From contig VFIW01000130.1 of assembly GCA_006386115.1 (NCBI GenBank), forward strand, positions 1 through 64,000: a DNA stretch of 64,000 nt. The letters are read 5' to 3'. How positions within the stretch are numbered: the first letter of the stretch is position 1; every line of letters starts with the position of its first letter. Under the pieces are notes generated by a model. That model was not told where the DNA came from. It searched no databases and worked only from the letters and a program-made list of their open reading frames with translations. A program made the translations under genes and the position numbers. Of this stretch, positions 52,769 through 63,135 are shown piece by piece. This DNA comes from Globisporangium splendens. Taxonomy: Eukaryota; Oomycota; Peronosporomycetes; Pythiales; Pythiaceae.

Positions 52769-53329
52769 ATGAAGTCCTTCGCCGTCCTCGCCGCCGCCGC
52801 CATCGCCACCGTCGTGTCTGCCGACCCGTGTGACCTCGCGTCGCTCGCGACCGACTTCATCTCGCTCGTGCCACAAGCCAACGCCTGCGCGGAGGCCACG
52901 GGATTCCCAATCATCCCGCCGCAGACCAACCCAACCGCCAAGCAGGCCGCTGACATCTGCACCAAGTGCGCAGACCTCATCGCCGTCGCCAACACCAAGA
53001 CCTTCCCTTCGTGCACGTTCGAGATCGACGGTGTCGCCACGCCATTGAACACTTTCTTCACCAAGGTCGTCGGTGACTGTGGCTCGACATCGGCTGGCTC
53101 GTCCAGCACCGCCGGCTCCTCGTCCACCTCGGCTACCGTTGTGACCCCAGCGCCAGCAACCTCGACCACCTCGAGCAGCAGTGCCCCTGTTGCGTCGTCG
53201 GGCTCGTCGACTTCGACTTCGACCGTGTCCACGCCAGCGCCAACCACCGCTGCACCATCGAGCGCCATGACCTTGTCTGTGAGCGCGGCCGCTGTCGTCG
53301 TTGGTTCGATCGCTGCGTTCATCTTGTAA
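52769..53329 (+). CDS. Elicitin-like secreted protein (copy B)
   Basis: 186 residues, the same architecture as copy A: identical signal peptide, six-Cys elicitin domain with the same spacing, identical Ser/Thr linker and GPI-type tail. An in-frame upstream extension to 52622 is not used, because it would bury the signal peptide. Differences from copy A cluster in two patches: after the second Cys (EATGFPIIPPQTNPTAKQAA against EATQFSIIPPTTNPTAAQAT) and before the last Cys (TFFTKVVGDC against SFIEKVIGGC). The nucleotide sequence outside these patches is almost identical. This mosaic fits gene conversion after duplication, or selection on the ligand-pocket face. Confidence 0.92.
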   Translation: MKSFAVLAAAAIATVVSADPCDLASLATDFISLVPQANACAEATGFPIIPPQTNPTAKQAADICTKCADLIAVANTKTFPSCTFEIDGVATPLNTFFTKVVGDCGSTSAGSSSTAGSSSTSATVVTPAPATSTTSSSSAPVASSGSSTSTSTVSTPAPTTAAPSSAMTLSVSAAAVVVGSIAAFIL

Positions 53330-53510
53330 ATATGAGGAGAATGATCATCCGGCCGTTCGTTTTTGCTACAGCGTCGTGTATTGTTTTCGAATATAAAGTA
53401 GTAAAAGCTCGGTTTTAATTTTGTTGTCCTTTGTCAGGTGTTTGATTTTGATTTTTCATCTGTTCGTACTCCAAGGAGCTTGAACTGCGATCTTTATCGT
53501 ATCCATCGCA

Positions 53511-53834
53511 TTAAAGTACTGAACGTTGGTATCTTTTGGCCATCGTCTCGAGATTTTTCGGTGCTATATTGAAGAACGTCACATGCTGCGCAACGGTGCA
53601 GGCTGCTTGCTGATGAGTCATGGCGTCTACAGGTGGCAGTGTCTTCACCTTCTTACGACGAGAAGGAACGACGGCTCGAAAAGGTTGACGACGCACACCA
53701 AATGGATCGTTTGACGACCAGCGCGAAAAATCTTCAGGCGTCACATCTAGTGTTTGTGTTTTCTTTCTTGCCGTCCGTGTCAAGCGAGACGCACTCTCGT
53801 CGTCGTGGGCTTTTGCGACGCAGCAGCATGACAT
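53511..53834 (-). CDS. Unrecognised short reading frame
   Basis: ATG at 53834, 107 codons, basic (RRKKVKTLPP). The frame is open further upstream without ATG. No family features. It lies directly behind the corrected end of the armadillo gene and could be 3' UTR of that gene. Confidence 0.2.
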   Translation of the reverse strand: MSCCCVAKAHDDESASRLTRTARKKTQTLDVTPEDFSRWSSNDPFGVRRQPFRAVVPSRRKKVKTLPPVDAMTHQQAACTVAQHVTFFNIAPKNLETMAKRYQRSVL

Positions 53835-53952
53835 GTGATGATAGCGCGGGATTGCGTGTGTGTGATCGCAAAGCCACTTGACAAAGTCGAGGACTGCCAC
53901 GTTGCTCCGAGCGTTGCCGTCAATCGCCAAACACCCAAAGAGGCTCCAGCTA

Positions 53953-56900
53953 TTAGCTCCAAAGTCCGAATTTTCTCGCCTGTGCGCGAAATTCTTGGAT
54001 CACAGACGTAACCACGACAGGCGACTCAGGTTCGTCTGGCACTGGCATCTCTTCGTCGTCTTCTTTGTCATATTCATCTTCGCTATCAACATGAAATCTC
54101 AAAATGGACGCTGCTGGTCTGTCTTTTGTTTCGACGAAGACGAAAACCTCGGTTTCCGATGTTGCTTTTTGGCCACCTTTTCGCGTTTCTTGCTCCCATG
54201 GTGAAGTGCAATCTTGGAGCCGCCGCGATCCATTGTGCCGTCACGTACAGGAGCCGCGTACAATCGTGCTGCTGTAGCAGCTGCGGCGAGACTTGATCGC
54301 ACTTCACTGATACTTTGCGTTTTCCCAGCCTCGCTTTGTGGAGAGGACGAATATAATCGGAGCATGTGAGCAGCTTCTGCCACCGATGAACTACTACCGT
54401 CGATACGTGCGGCTTTGCCATTGTCGTGGTTGGGGTGGTGTGATATAATGGCTTTGCCGCTCCCTCCGTTTCCAGTGATCGAGTTCTGTTTGACTGACAC
54501 CAGCAAAAGCGTCGCTGAATTCTCGCTCCGTGCGCTCGAGACAGGCGTCGATGACGTCGAGGTCGACATGTTACCGCTGCCTCCATCTCCGCGTTTGTCA
54601 CTCGATCCACGGCCTCGAAGATCTTTCAGTTTCTTTGCAACTTGGGCTGCCTGGGTCTTTCGCACCACGACTCGAGCTAATGGCGACAACGAATAGCCTG
54701 CGCTGATACCGACGCCATTCTTGTTCGAAACAGTCTTTCGAAGTTGTCCGAGCGTCTCGCCAACCTCACTTGGATCCTCGCTATCTGCTCCAAAGCGAGC
54801 GTCTTCGCCGTCTTTGCTGCCTGCGTTGTCTGCATCGGCCATCTCTTGGCTCAGCGAATGATCCTGGGGTGACTCGCTGCTATTGTCACTACTGCCGCCA
54901 CTGTCTTCGTCGCCATCACCAGTCCCACTCAGCAATCGACTCTCGGCTGGATCTACCTTCGGGAAACACCGCAAAGCTGACACGCGTGCATCTGCATCGC
55001 GGTCGCCAGATTGGCCACCGACATCATCGTGTCCACTCGATGCCAGCGACGCGAGATCGTCATTGTCGTTGCTGCTCTTTCCTGTACCGCTAGAGTCATC
55101 ACCCTCGCTGGACTCGATCCCGACGACAGGGACCGTCGGAAGATGCGGTGGCGGCGGTGTACTCGCGACCAGATCAGCTTCGTATTTGCATTCCCCTAAT
55201 GTGTCGTGGCATTCGATCTCCATGGGAAAATCCGGCAGTTTTGCGAACTGCTTGTGACGAGCATAATCCACGATCGGCGGTCTTGAGAGTGCGCCTGCAT
55301 GGGCTGTGCCTGGTCGGTGAGATGATGATGACACTGTGGACTGGAGAGATAGATTCAGGAGTGCCGAGACCGCCCCAGATTCCACTTTCGGAGACTGACC
55401 CGACAGATTCGTCAATGCCAGCGTACAGTGCTCGCGTATGTCGGTATTCTCGAGCTTCGAAAGCTGCAGCAGGGCTGGGACAGCGCCTTCGTCGACCATT
55501 CTTGCTGCATTGGTGTGCGCGATGCTATGACTGTGATCTCCTCTTCCGGAGGAGGAGGCAATGGACATCGTCAAGTTGCAGAGCGCACCCGCACAGCACT
55601 TGAGAATGCTCAAGTAGGCATTCGTCTCCGTCCGGTACGATTCCTCGACCAGCAGCCGTGTGCAACCGAGCGCAACAAGGCGATGACGATACTCTGGTAC
55701 GAGCGACAGCGCCAACAGACTCGCAGTGCTGCGCCATCGCGTCTCGGCCAACTGGTTCTCGGCGACGAGGGATGCTATGGCTTTTATGACATTGGGGGCA
55801 ACCAGTGCAGCGCATGGGATCCGATCCGACTTGGCGACGCTGCTATCTGCTGCTGGTGGGACGTTGGCGCTCCGCACCGCGGCAAGCGTGATGCTACAGA
55901 GCGCATCGGCGCAATCAAGACTCGACTCCGGATCGTTTCCAGCCACCAGTTCTGTGAGCGTACAGAACAGCGGAATGACCAGCGAGTGCTGCCCACCGAT
56001 CATGCTTTTGAACAATGATATGTGGCTCAGCTAGCGGAACGAAATGCACACTAGAGCAAGAAACTCACGGTCTTTGACCAATTGCACGTTCGCGTCGCAA
56101 CGCTGCTGGCCAGAGTCTTGACACAGAATCCCATAGACGCAATCGACAATGCGGTCGTTCAGCATCGCACTGAGCATCTCCTGGTTGTGCGAGAGACAGC
56201 AAAGTGTCAGCACCGTGGTCTTGATCGCACAAGCTGGATAATAGCTCTGGTCGCTCGCACCGCCGGGCACTCCATCGATCCCCGAGTTGGTCGTCAGCAA
56301 CTGCACGAGGACATTTGATATCTCCGGGTGTTCCAGTCGACTGCGCGTGATCTCGTGCCACGCTAAGCTACAGAAAGTTGAAACCGCAAATGCGACGCAT
56401 TCCCCGTCACTGCAGTTGGTACGCGGAGGATGTCGCTTCAAGAATGTTGTCAGCGCGGCGATGCTCGCTGAGGACGCCGCTGCCATGCGCGTTTCTTCAT
56501 ACTTTGAGAGCGTGAACAGCACAAGCGCAAGCCGCCTCGCCGTACAGGACAACTTCTCATTCTCAATAACGGCATTTGCGCAGGTACGAATCGTGAGTTT
56601 GTGAAGCGCATCAACGATTCCTGCGTTGACACTTGGAAGACGCAAGTTTTCGTAATACACGAGCTCGCAGAGAAGGCTTTCGAAGAGCGAGAACGCCGAC
56701 TGATTGTCACTTGATGTTGCCAAGGGGTGCTCCATGAGCGCGAAGAGCGATTTCAGAGAGGATCGTTCCGTGCAAAGCGCGTTTCGCCCCACTGGATGAT
56801 TCACCAGCTTCACGAACAACATGGTGACAATGTCCGACGCATTGCCCATCTCCAACGCTGCAAATGTCGGCAAAACCTTCACAAGACCCTCTTGGACCAT

Positions 56901-59900
56901 GCGCTTGATCGTTTCTGCATTCAGAAGATTGAAAAGCGCGCGCACACAGGTCTCTTTCGTAGTGGCGTTCACGGCACGCACCATACTGATCATCATCAGC
57001 ACGGCGATCGCGCCTTCGGCTACCAGGTGCGCCTCGCTTCCAGGGACGCACGACAAATTGCAAAGCACTTTGGCACAATCACGTTGACTTTCTTCGCTGT
57101 ACGAGTTGCTGAGCATGGACAGGATACCGACAATGCCCGCGATGGCCAAGACATCTCGAATAGCTGGCTCGGCCGACAGGTTTGCGAGCGTGATCGCGCA
57201 GCATCGCTGGATACCAGTGTCGCCCTTGATCTTCGCCAGGGTCGCGAGCACAGAGATGACGCCCATGCGCACCAACGCCATGCAGCAGCTCGGATGATAC
57301 GACATGCTCGCCAACACGTGGCAGCAGGATGCCTTCGTCTCGAGATCTTGCATCTCCATGCATGTCGAGAGCACGACTTCAATGGCGCCTTCGTCGGCCA
57401 TGATCTGCAAACAGTGCTCGTCACGACATAGCAGACTGAGGCACGAGCAGCAAAACCGTTCAATCGCGATATGCGACCGCTCCAGTACGAGGATCCGTGT
57501 GACGCACAACACCACCTCCACGCTACAGACTTGAGTCGTTTGTCGCTCGTCGGCTGCTAAACACGCAAGTGCAGCCGTACAACGAGCCCGAATTTCACGG
57601 AGCAGCTTTGAATGTCCAGGAGTTAACGGTGTAGCGTCTACAACTGTAGTGACTGGACTCGGGTCTTCGACGCTACTGAGGTAGATAATCGCTTGGATTA
57701 CGCCCGCACGCGCTACAGCGTCTCGTGTCTCGCTCTGCTGACAGAGTCCATGGAGAGCTTGCGGGAACACACGCTTCGTCTCTAGCGTCTGGTCTGGCGC
57801 CATGCTCAGCTGGATGAGCGCCGTGATCGCGCCAGCATTCATGATATCAGCGGCCGCTTGCTGCACGCTGAGCAGGTTGCATAGCGCCAGCGTGCACATT
57901 TTCTTTACATAGGTGTCCGTCGTGCGCTCGGATAGAGACGACAGGACACTCACAGCGTCCCTCTCGACGAGCTTCGCACGTGTGTCTTCGTTGCAGGAAA
58001 TGTTGTACAACGTGCTCGCACAGACGCGCCGCAGTGCCTCACTTCCTGCAGCGTACCCCAGGGGACCGCGGCACAACTCGTTCACGAGGAGAAGCAGACC
58101 TTCAAAGACCATGCGCAGCCTGTTCCCAGGTTCTTTGCTCAAATTGAAAAGCGCGCTCGCGATGAGTAGCTTGGCTGCAAACGCACCCGTCGCGCCTATG
58201 AGCGAGACCAACGTGCCCATGCATCCCTTAGCGACCATTTCACTTCGGCAGGCGCGAACCGCGGACAAGTTGAGCATCACGTACGCCAGCATCTCCTGAA
58301 TCTCCGACGCGTGCATGTGGATCAGCGACGAGATAGCACTCACGATGCCTTCTTCCATCGACCGAAGTCGGATGCGCTTGAAATTCGAGAGATTGCAGAG
58401 TGCTTTGGCTGTGATCTCGTCGCAATCCTCCGTGGACGCACCGCCACTTGACGTCGTCAGTGCGATGAACATTTTCAGCACGCTCTCGATCTTCTGGTAT
58501 GGTTCCCGCACGCAGGTCAAGTTGAAGAGCGCACTGCGACAGAGCCACGATACCTTGGGCTGCTCCGTTATCAGCACCGAAAGCGCACTGACGGCGCCAT
58601 CCTGCACCAGCACTTCTTCTTCTCCCTCCAGACAGCAGAGATTACACAGTGTGATCGCACACGCCGTTCACAAAGTCTTCTCCTCGGTCTCGTCCACGAT
58701 CTCGGCCACAGTCTTTACAGCGCCTTGACGCACGATGACTTTGCGCAATTCCACGACATGCGAGAGGTTCATGAGCGCCGTGACGCAGTGGAGCCGCGTA
58801 ACGCTGTCGTTCGGTTTACAGAGCAAGATCAGCGCCTCAACCACGTTTTCTTGGACCATGAGCACCGCGTTCTCCGGGTTCGAGCTCCAGTTGCTCAGCG
58901 TGAGCGAGCACCTTCGTCGCTGCTTAACCTGTAGATTGTCGTCCCCGAGATCATCCACAGCCGCCAGACCTGCGGCATCCGACAGCTCCAAAGTATTCAC
59001 TCCAAGGGCTTTCTTGGCTGTTGAAGCTCCAGGTAATGCTCCATTTGCTGCCGCAGAAGCAGTGGACAGCGCATCCGAGACTGCATCTTTGAGCGCGTGG
59101 CGCCCTTCATTGGTGCGCGCCAAGTCCATTCCCCAAGCCGCACCCGTCGCCGAGGCTCTTCCATTGCTGCTTGAGTCGCCAAACGTGATCTGGTAGCTGC
59201 GCTTCATGCGGGACATGTACAGCATACCGTCAATGTACTCGCCGCGCGTGCCAAACATGTTGCCCACGTACGGTCGAAACGCGCGCGAGTGGAACTCAGA
59301 GCCTGCTTTCTTGCGGCCGTTCTTGCGGCCAAGGAACGACGCCTTGGGCGACGACAGCGCGGCATTCAATAGCGAATTCGACGCTGCCATCGCAGGATTG
59401 TTGTTCGAACCGCCAGGACCAACCAAAGCCACAGTACTGGTACTTTGCGCTACGCTACTGCCGCGAGTTGATGCCGATCTCCCAGGCGTAGACGGCGTCG
59501 AGCTGAGTTTCTTGTCTTTCCGAAGCGGCGACACCACTCCAGACGCTACAGTGCTGCTACTATTGCTGCCACTGGACAGAGAATGATGATGATGGCTGCC
59601 TAAATTCGTATTGCTTGGCCCAATGCTCGCGTTGCTGGCATTCCTCGAACTCGCACTACTATTGCATGATGCTTGGTACACACTGCGCTTTGGCGCGCGG
59701 TCGGCATACTCTATGGCGAACTCGTTGCAGTCGAAAAAGTTCTGCAGCGTGGCGCCCACGGCGTGGACTGCGGGCACAATGCTCTCGTCCACGAGCTTCT
59801 TGAACGCGACGTCGCGCTTCGCGAACACGGACGTGTGGCGCTTGGGCGTATTCCCTGCTGTATTCTCTACACTCGCATGCTGCTGCTGTGCTTGAGCCGT

Positions 59901-60098
59901 GACGCTTGTGAACCGCGTGGAGCTGTTGACGCACATGAGCGTCGGCGCTTTCTGATCCTCGGGGATCGACCCATTCGCTACACTATGAGACTCGTGCGCG
60001 GCCATGAAGCGGGGGTGCGGATTGCCGCTGCCCATCGCGCCGTCGGCGTGCGTCGTCACGCGCGTGTGCTCGTGCGACCAGAGCGTCGCCAGGTTCAT
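53953..60098 (-). pseudogene. Large armadillo-repeat protein gene with one nonsense codon and one homopolymer frameshift
   Basis: ATG at 60098. Residues 1-400 are low complexity (Ser, His runs) with a conserved-looking core (KRSYQITFGDSSSNG). From about residue 440 an array of armadillo repeats spans some 1000 residues, with repeated signatures such as LCNLSNF, LFNLSKEP, LYNISCNEDTRAK and LANLSAEPAIR. A Ser/Gly/Asp-rich C-terminal third follows. An in-frame TGA (58668-58670) interrupts the second repeat (EEKTL stop TACAITLCNL). An intron of 48 bases (56031-56078) gives an in-frame join. At 54166-54170 a T5 run (A5 on this strand) appears one base short: adding one base extends the protein through an acidic stretch to VIQEFRAQARKFGLWS and a stop at 53953. 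About 2030 residues if restored. Scaffold role likely; no orthologue named. Confidence 0.8.
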
Positions 60099-60994
60099 CG
60101 TCTGGTCGTGAGCTACTGCGCAAGAGCCGTCTAATAGCCGCAGAGCGCTTGGAGCGCATGAGAGTGACGGAACGCGTCAGCATGCGCGCTGCTCTCAAGG
60201 TGTTATTAATACGAGTGCGCATACAGAGACAGCCACGGAAACGGCCATTTTGCAGCTATTTTTGTGGACTGCCATTTATCCCCCTCGTTACTGACGCTGC
60301 AGATTGCGCATTTTGGGTGGGTATGATACAACCCTCTCTAATTGCAGTGAATACTTTAGAAGGAGTATAGCGATAATGAACAGTCTATGTCATACCTCTT
60401 TATATGCAAAGAAGCATGCGTTGAGGAGCAGTCACCTGTTATCAAGGGTATAAATAGGCTGGTGGCAAAAGTGCGACCTCTCGACTCGCGCAAGACCTGG
60501 AGCCAATTCTCGGATGATGAAGCGCTTCTGCTGCTGGAGCACGACGGATGAGAGGAGCATTTACGGTGCTGCAACACCGTCAGTCGTTCGCATTTGTAGT
60601 AGTCTCTCTCTCTCTCTCTCTATGCACAAGGAAGACTCCCCATTGCTTCCATGAGGGTCGCGTGCCAACTGCAAGCGCCATCCCCACCACCTCGACTAGG
60701 CAAAAACAAACCACACGAAGTTTCCTCTTCACACACTTTTCTCGAAATACACCTCTCTAAATACAATGCAACTTCTACACCGCATAACAGCCGTCAAAAC
60801 CAACAGATTCGACATCAAATCACTTACCCTCTGCTTACAATATAGCGAGTAATAAATGATTCACAAGCATTATCAGGGGCCGCTTCAACTCACCAGTCTG
60901 ATACTGGTACACTGTGCCCTCCCCACACATTGCACCAATTGGTCAATTCCGCATTTGCGCATTCGCCGCCTTCCCCACAGATCTAACGCTCAAG
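60099..60994. other. Intergenic between divergent ARM and cystathionine gamma-synthase-like genes
   Basis: Holds a (TC)n run at 60603-60620 and a CT/CA-rich leader before the ATG at 60995. A ccttccccacag at 60969-60980 could be a 3' splice site of a leader intron. No gene seen. Confidence 0.5.
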
Positions 60995-62638
60995 ATGGTG
61001 CTCGTGCCGCTGGCGCTGGGCGTGTCGCTGCCGCCGAATGAGCCGCACGCGCTGTCGGTGTCCATGCCGCTCTGGGAGCACGTCGTGGGCTACGAGGAGG
61101 GCAAGCGCGCCGTGCTGGACGCCATGGCGTGCGGCTACCCGCGCTTCTTCTACCATCCGTTCGTCGTGGCGCTCACGCAGCTCCTCAAGGCCAATGTGGC
61201 GGCTCTCGCGGAGTTCTTTTCCACACAAGATGGAGATAGTGAAGAAGAAGCGAAGTGGGACTTGATGGTGTCGCCGACGGAGGTGACGGCGCAGCGGTTG
61301 CGGTCGTTCTTGGTCTACAGCGCGGAAAATCAAGGCGTTCAAGTGGAGGCGAACGACGTCGCGGTGGAGAATGTGCATGGTCTTGTGTGGGCTGTGCGCT
61401 TCCCGAAGCGACTGAGCCAGACAGCTAAGCAGTTCTGGCAGCACTCGGGCGAGATCGTGTCCTCGCGCCACGCGGAGCGCGCGCTCCAGGTGCTCAAGGG
61501 ACAACAGGAAGCGATGGCGTCGTTCAAGGTGCGTGGTACGGCCACGCATCAGGCCGTGCAAACGCGCATTGCATCGCTGTATCTGGACGAAAAAGCCGCT
61601 GCGGACCACAGCAATGATGTGTTTTTGTATCCAACGGGCATGGGTGCTATTTTCGCGACGGTACGACTTCTAATCAAAATTCGTAGCGGCACCAAGAGCA
61701 TCCTGATCGGGTTTCCGTACGTCGATACGCTCAAGATCCTGTCGCGCACGGAATGGTGCGAAAAGGGTGTGTATTTCTTCCCCGTTTGCGGCGAAAAAGA
61801 GATGAAGGAAGTCGAAGAAATCGTGAAACGCGAGCAGATTCTCGGCATCTTTACCGAGTTCCCTGGGAACCCGCTGCTCTCGACGTCAGATCTGAGTCGC
61901 CTTGCTGCGCTCGCGCATGAAAACGGCACGGTGCTCGTCGTCGATGACACGGTCGGTTCCTACAACGTCAACGTCATGAACCACGGCGCCGCGGATATCG
62001 TCACCACAAGTCTCTCCAAGATCTTCAGTGGAACTTGCGCGATCATGGGTGGAAGCGTGGTGCTCAACCCTGCTGGACCGCTGTATCAAACGCTGAAGGA
62101 TCGCGTTTCGTCAGAAGATGCCTTTCTCGTCGAAGAAGATGCCCAAGTGCTTCTCGAGACGTCTGTGGACGTTCTCCCGCGTCTGGTAAAGGTGAATGCT
62201 TCGTCAAGCGTTATCGCCAAGCGACTGAGCGTTCACCCGCTTGTGAAGGACATTTTTTACCCAGAACTTCATGAAAACACCGAGCCATTCACCAAGTTCC
62301 TGACTAAAGCCAGCCCAGAGCAAGAGAGCGAGCCTCGCTTTGGTCCGTTGCTGTCGATTGTGCTGCGTGGTGGTCTCCCGGTGGCACAGAGCTTTTATGA
62401 CACCGTGACCATTGCCAAGGGACCAAGTCTCGGTACGAACTTCACGATTTGTTGTCCATACAGCTTGTTGGCCCACTACTACGAGTTGGACTTTATCGAA
62501 TCCTGTGGCGTGGACCGTAACTTGATTCGCATCTCCATCGGCCTCGAAGACGCGGAAGAGATCTGGCAAGACCTTGAGAACGCCCTCCAAGTCGCGTCAA
62601 AGGTGTACACTCCTGTTGTTGAGCCTGTGGCGCAATAA
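60995..62638 (+). CDS. Cystathionine gamma-synthase-like PLP enzyme (Cys/Met metabolism)
   Basis: 547 residues, single exon, ATG at 60995. It belongs to the Cys/Met-metabolism PLP family, fungal/oomycete cystathionine gamma-synthase branch, which joins an activated homoserine with cysteine. The N-terminal ~200 residues (MPLWEHVVGYEEGK, YPRFFYHP) are the extra domain typical of that branch. The PLP core has LYPTGMGAIFATVR, FTEFPGNPLLSTSDL, the aspartate in VLVVDDTVGSYN, and the Schiff-base lysine in TTSLSKIFSGTCAIMGG. The C-terminal part ends SCGVDRNLIRISIGLEDAEEIW, with the substrate-binding Arg in LIRISIG. Cytosolic by lack of a presequence. Family secure; exact reaction less so. Confidence 0.88.
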   Translation: MVLVPLALGVSLPPNEPHALSVSMPLWEHVVGYEEGKRAVLDAMACGYPRFFYHPFVVALTQLLKANVAALAEFFSTQDGDSEEEAKWDLMVSPTEVTAQRLRSFLVYSAENQGVQVEANDVAVENVHGLVWAVRFPKRLSQTAKQFWQHSGEIVSSRHAERALQVLKGQQEAMASFKVRGTATHQAVQTRIASLYLDEKAAADHSNDVFLYPTGMGAIFATVRLLIKIRSGTKSILIGFPYVDTLKILSRTEWCEKGVYFFPVCGEKEMKEVEEIVKREQILGIFTEFPGNPLLSTSDLSRLAALAHENGTVLVVDDTVGSYNVNVMNHGAADIVTTSLSKIFSGTCAIMGGSVVLNPAGPLYQTLKDRVSSEDAFLVEEDAQVLLETSVDVLPRLVKVNASSSVIAKRLSVHPLVKDIFYPELHENTEPFTKFLTKASPEQESEPRFGPLLSIVLRGGLPVAQSFYDTVTIAKGPSLGTNFTICCPYSLLAHYYELDFIESCGVDRNLIRISIGLEDAEEIWQDLENALQVASKVYTPVVEPVAQ

Positions 62639-63135
62639 ACAACTCCAACAGATGCTGAACAAAAGACCATTTTCGCCGATTCCGCTTCTGTAGCAAGCAC
62701 GTTGATCTTGTGCTGGCGCCGATACGAGTCCATCTTGTCTGTATCAACGAGATGCGGCTCATTTTGCTGCGTTTTGTTGTGTGGATGATAATCAAAGCCT
62801 GTATCGCCGTTGGCGACTGCCTGCTTGGGTGTCGAAGGAAGGAATGGTGAGTCAGAAAACGAAAAAGACAAAGAAAATCAATGGTTTATGAGCACGAGGT
62901 GCAGTGGGTTCCCTTCATATCTCAATAGAAGCCATCGTGCTAATGTTTTCTTCTTCTGTCAGGTTTCATGGATTCGTTTCCACGAAAAAGACTCGAAACG
63001 GAGATTTTTTCATCTTCTGCTTTGTTTGTCGAAATGCTGCATGCAGTAATCCTCCATAACCTCTTGTTCTATCGTAGATCTGCTGGTGTCCAAGTGCCTC
63101 GAATAGAAAGTGTCGCCACCAGCACCACGACGATC
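62639..63135 (-). other. Intergenic with a possible minus-strand exon (about 62820-62650)
   Basis: On the minus strand a long pyrimidine run ends in ccaagcag at 62821. The open, coding-looking sequence after it includes ANGDTGFDYHPHNKTQQNEP and MDSYRRQHKINVLATEAE. It would run tail-to-tail into the 3' end of the cystathionine gamma-synthase-like gene. No upstream exon with a matching donor found, so I only note it. Confidence 0.25.

Noticed and set aside
30733..58670. TGA recoded as a sense codon
   Set aside because: Intact genes in the window end normally at TGA (for example 33607-33609 and 14693-14695), so reassignment is unlikely; local lesions are simpler.
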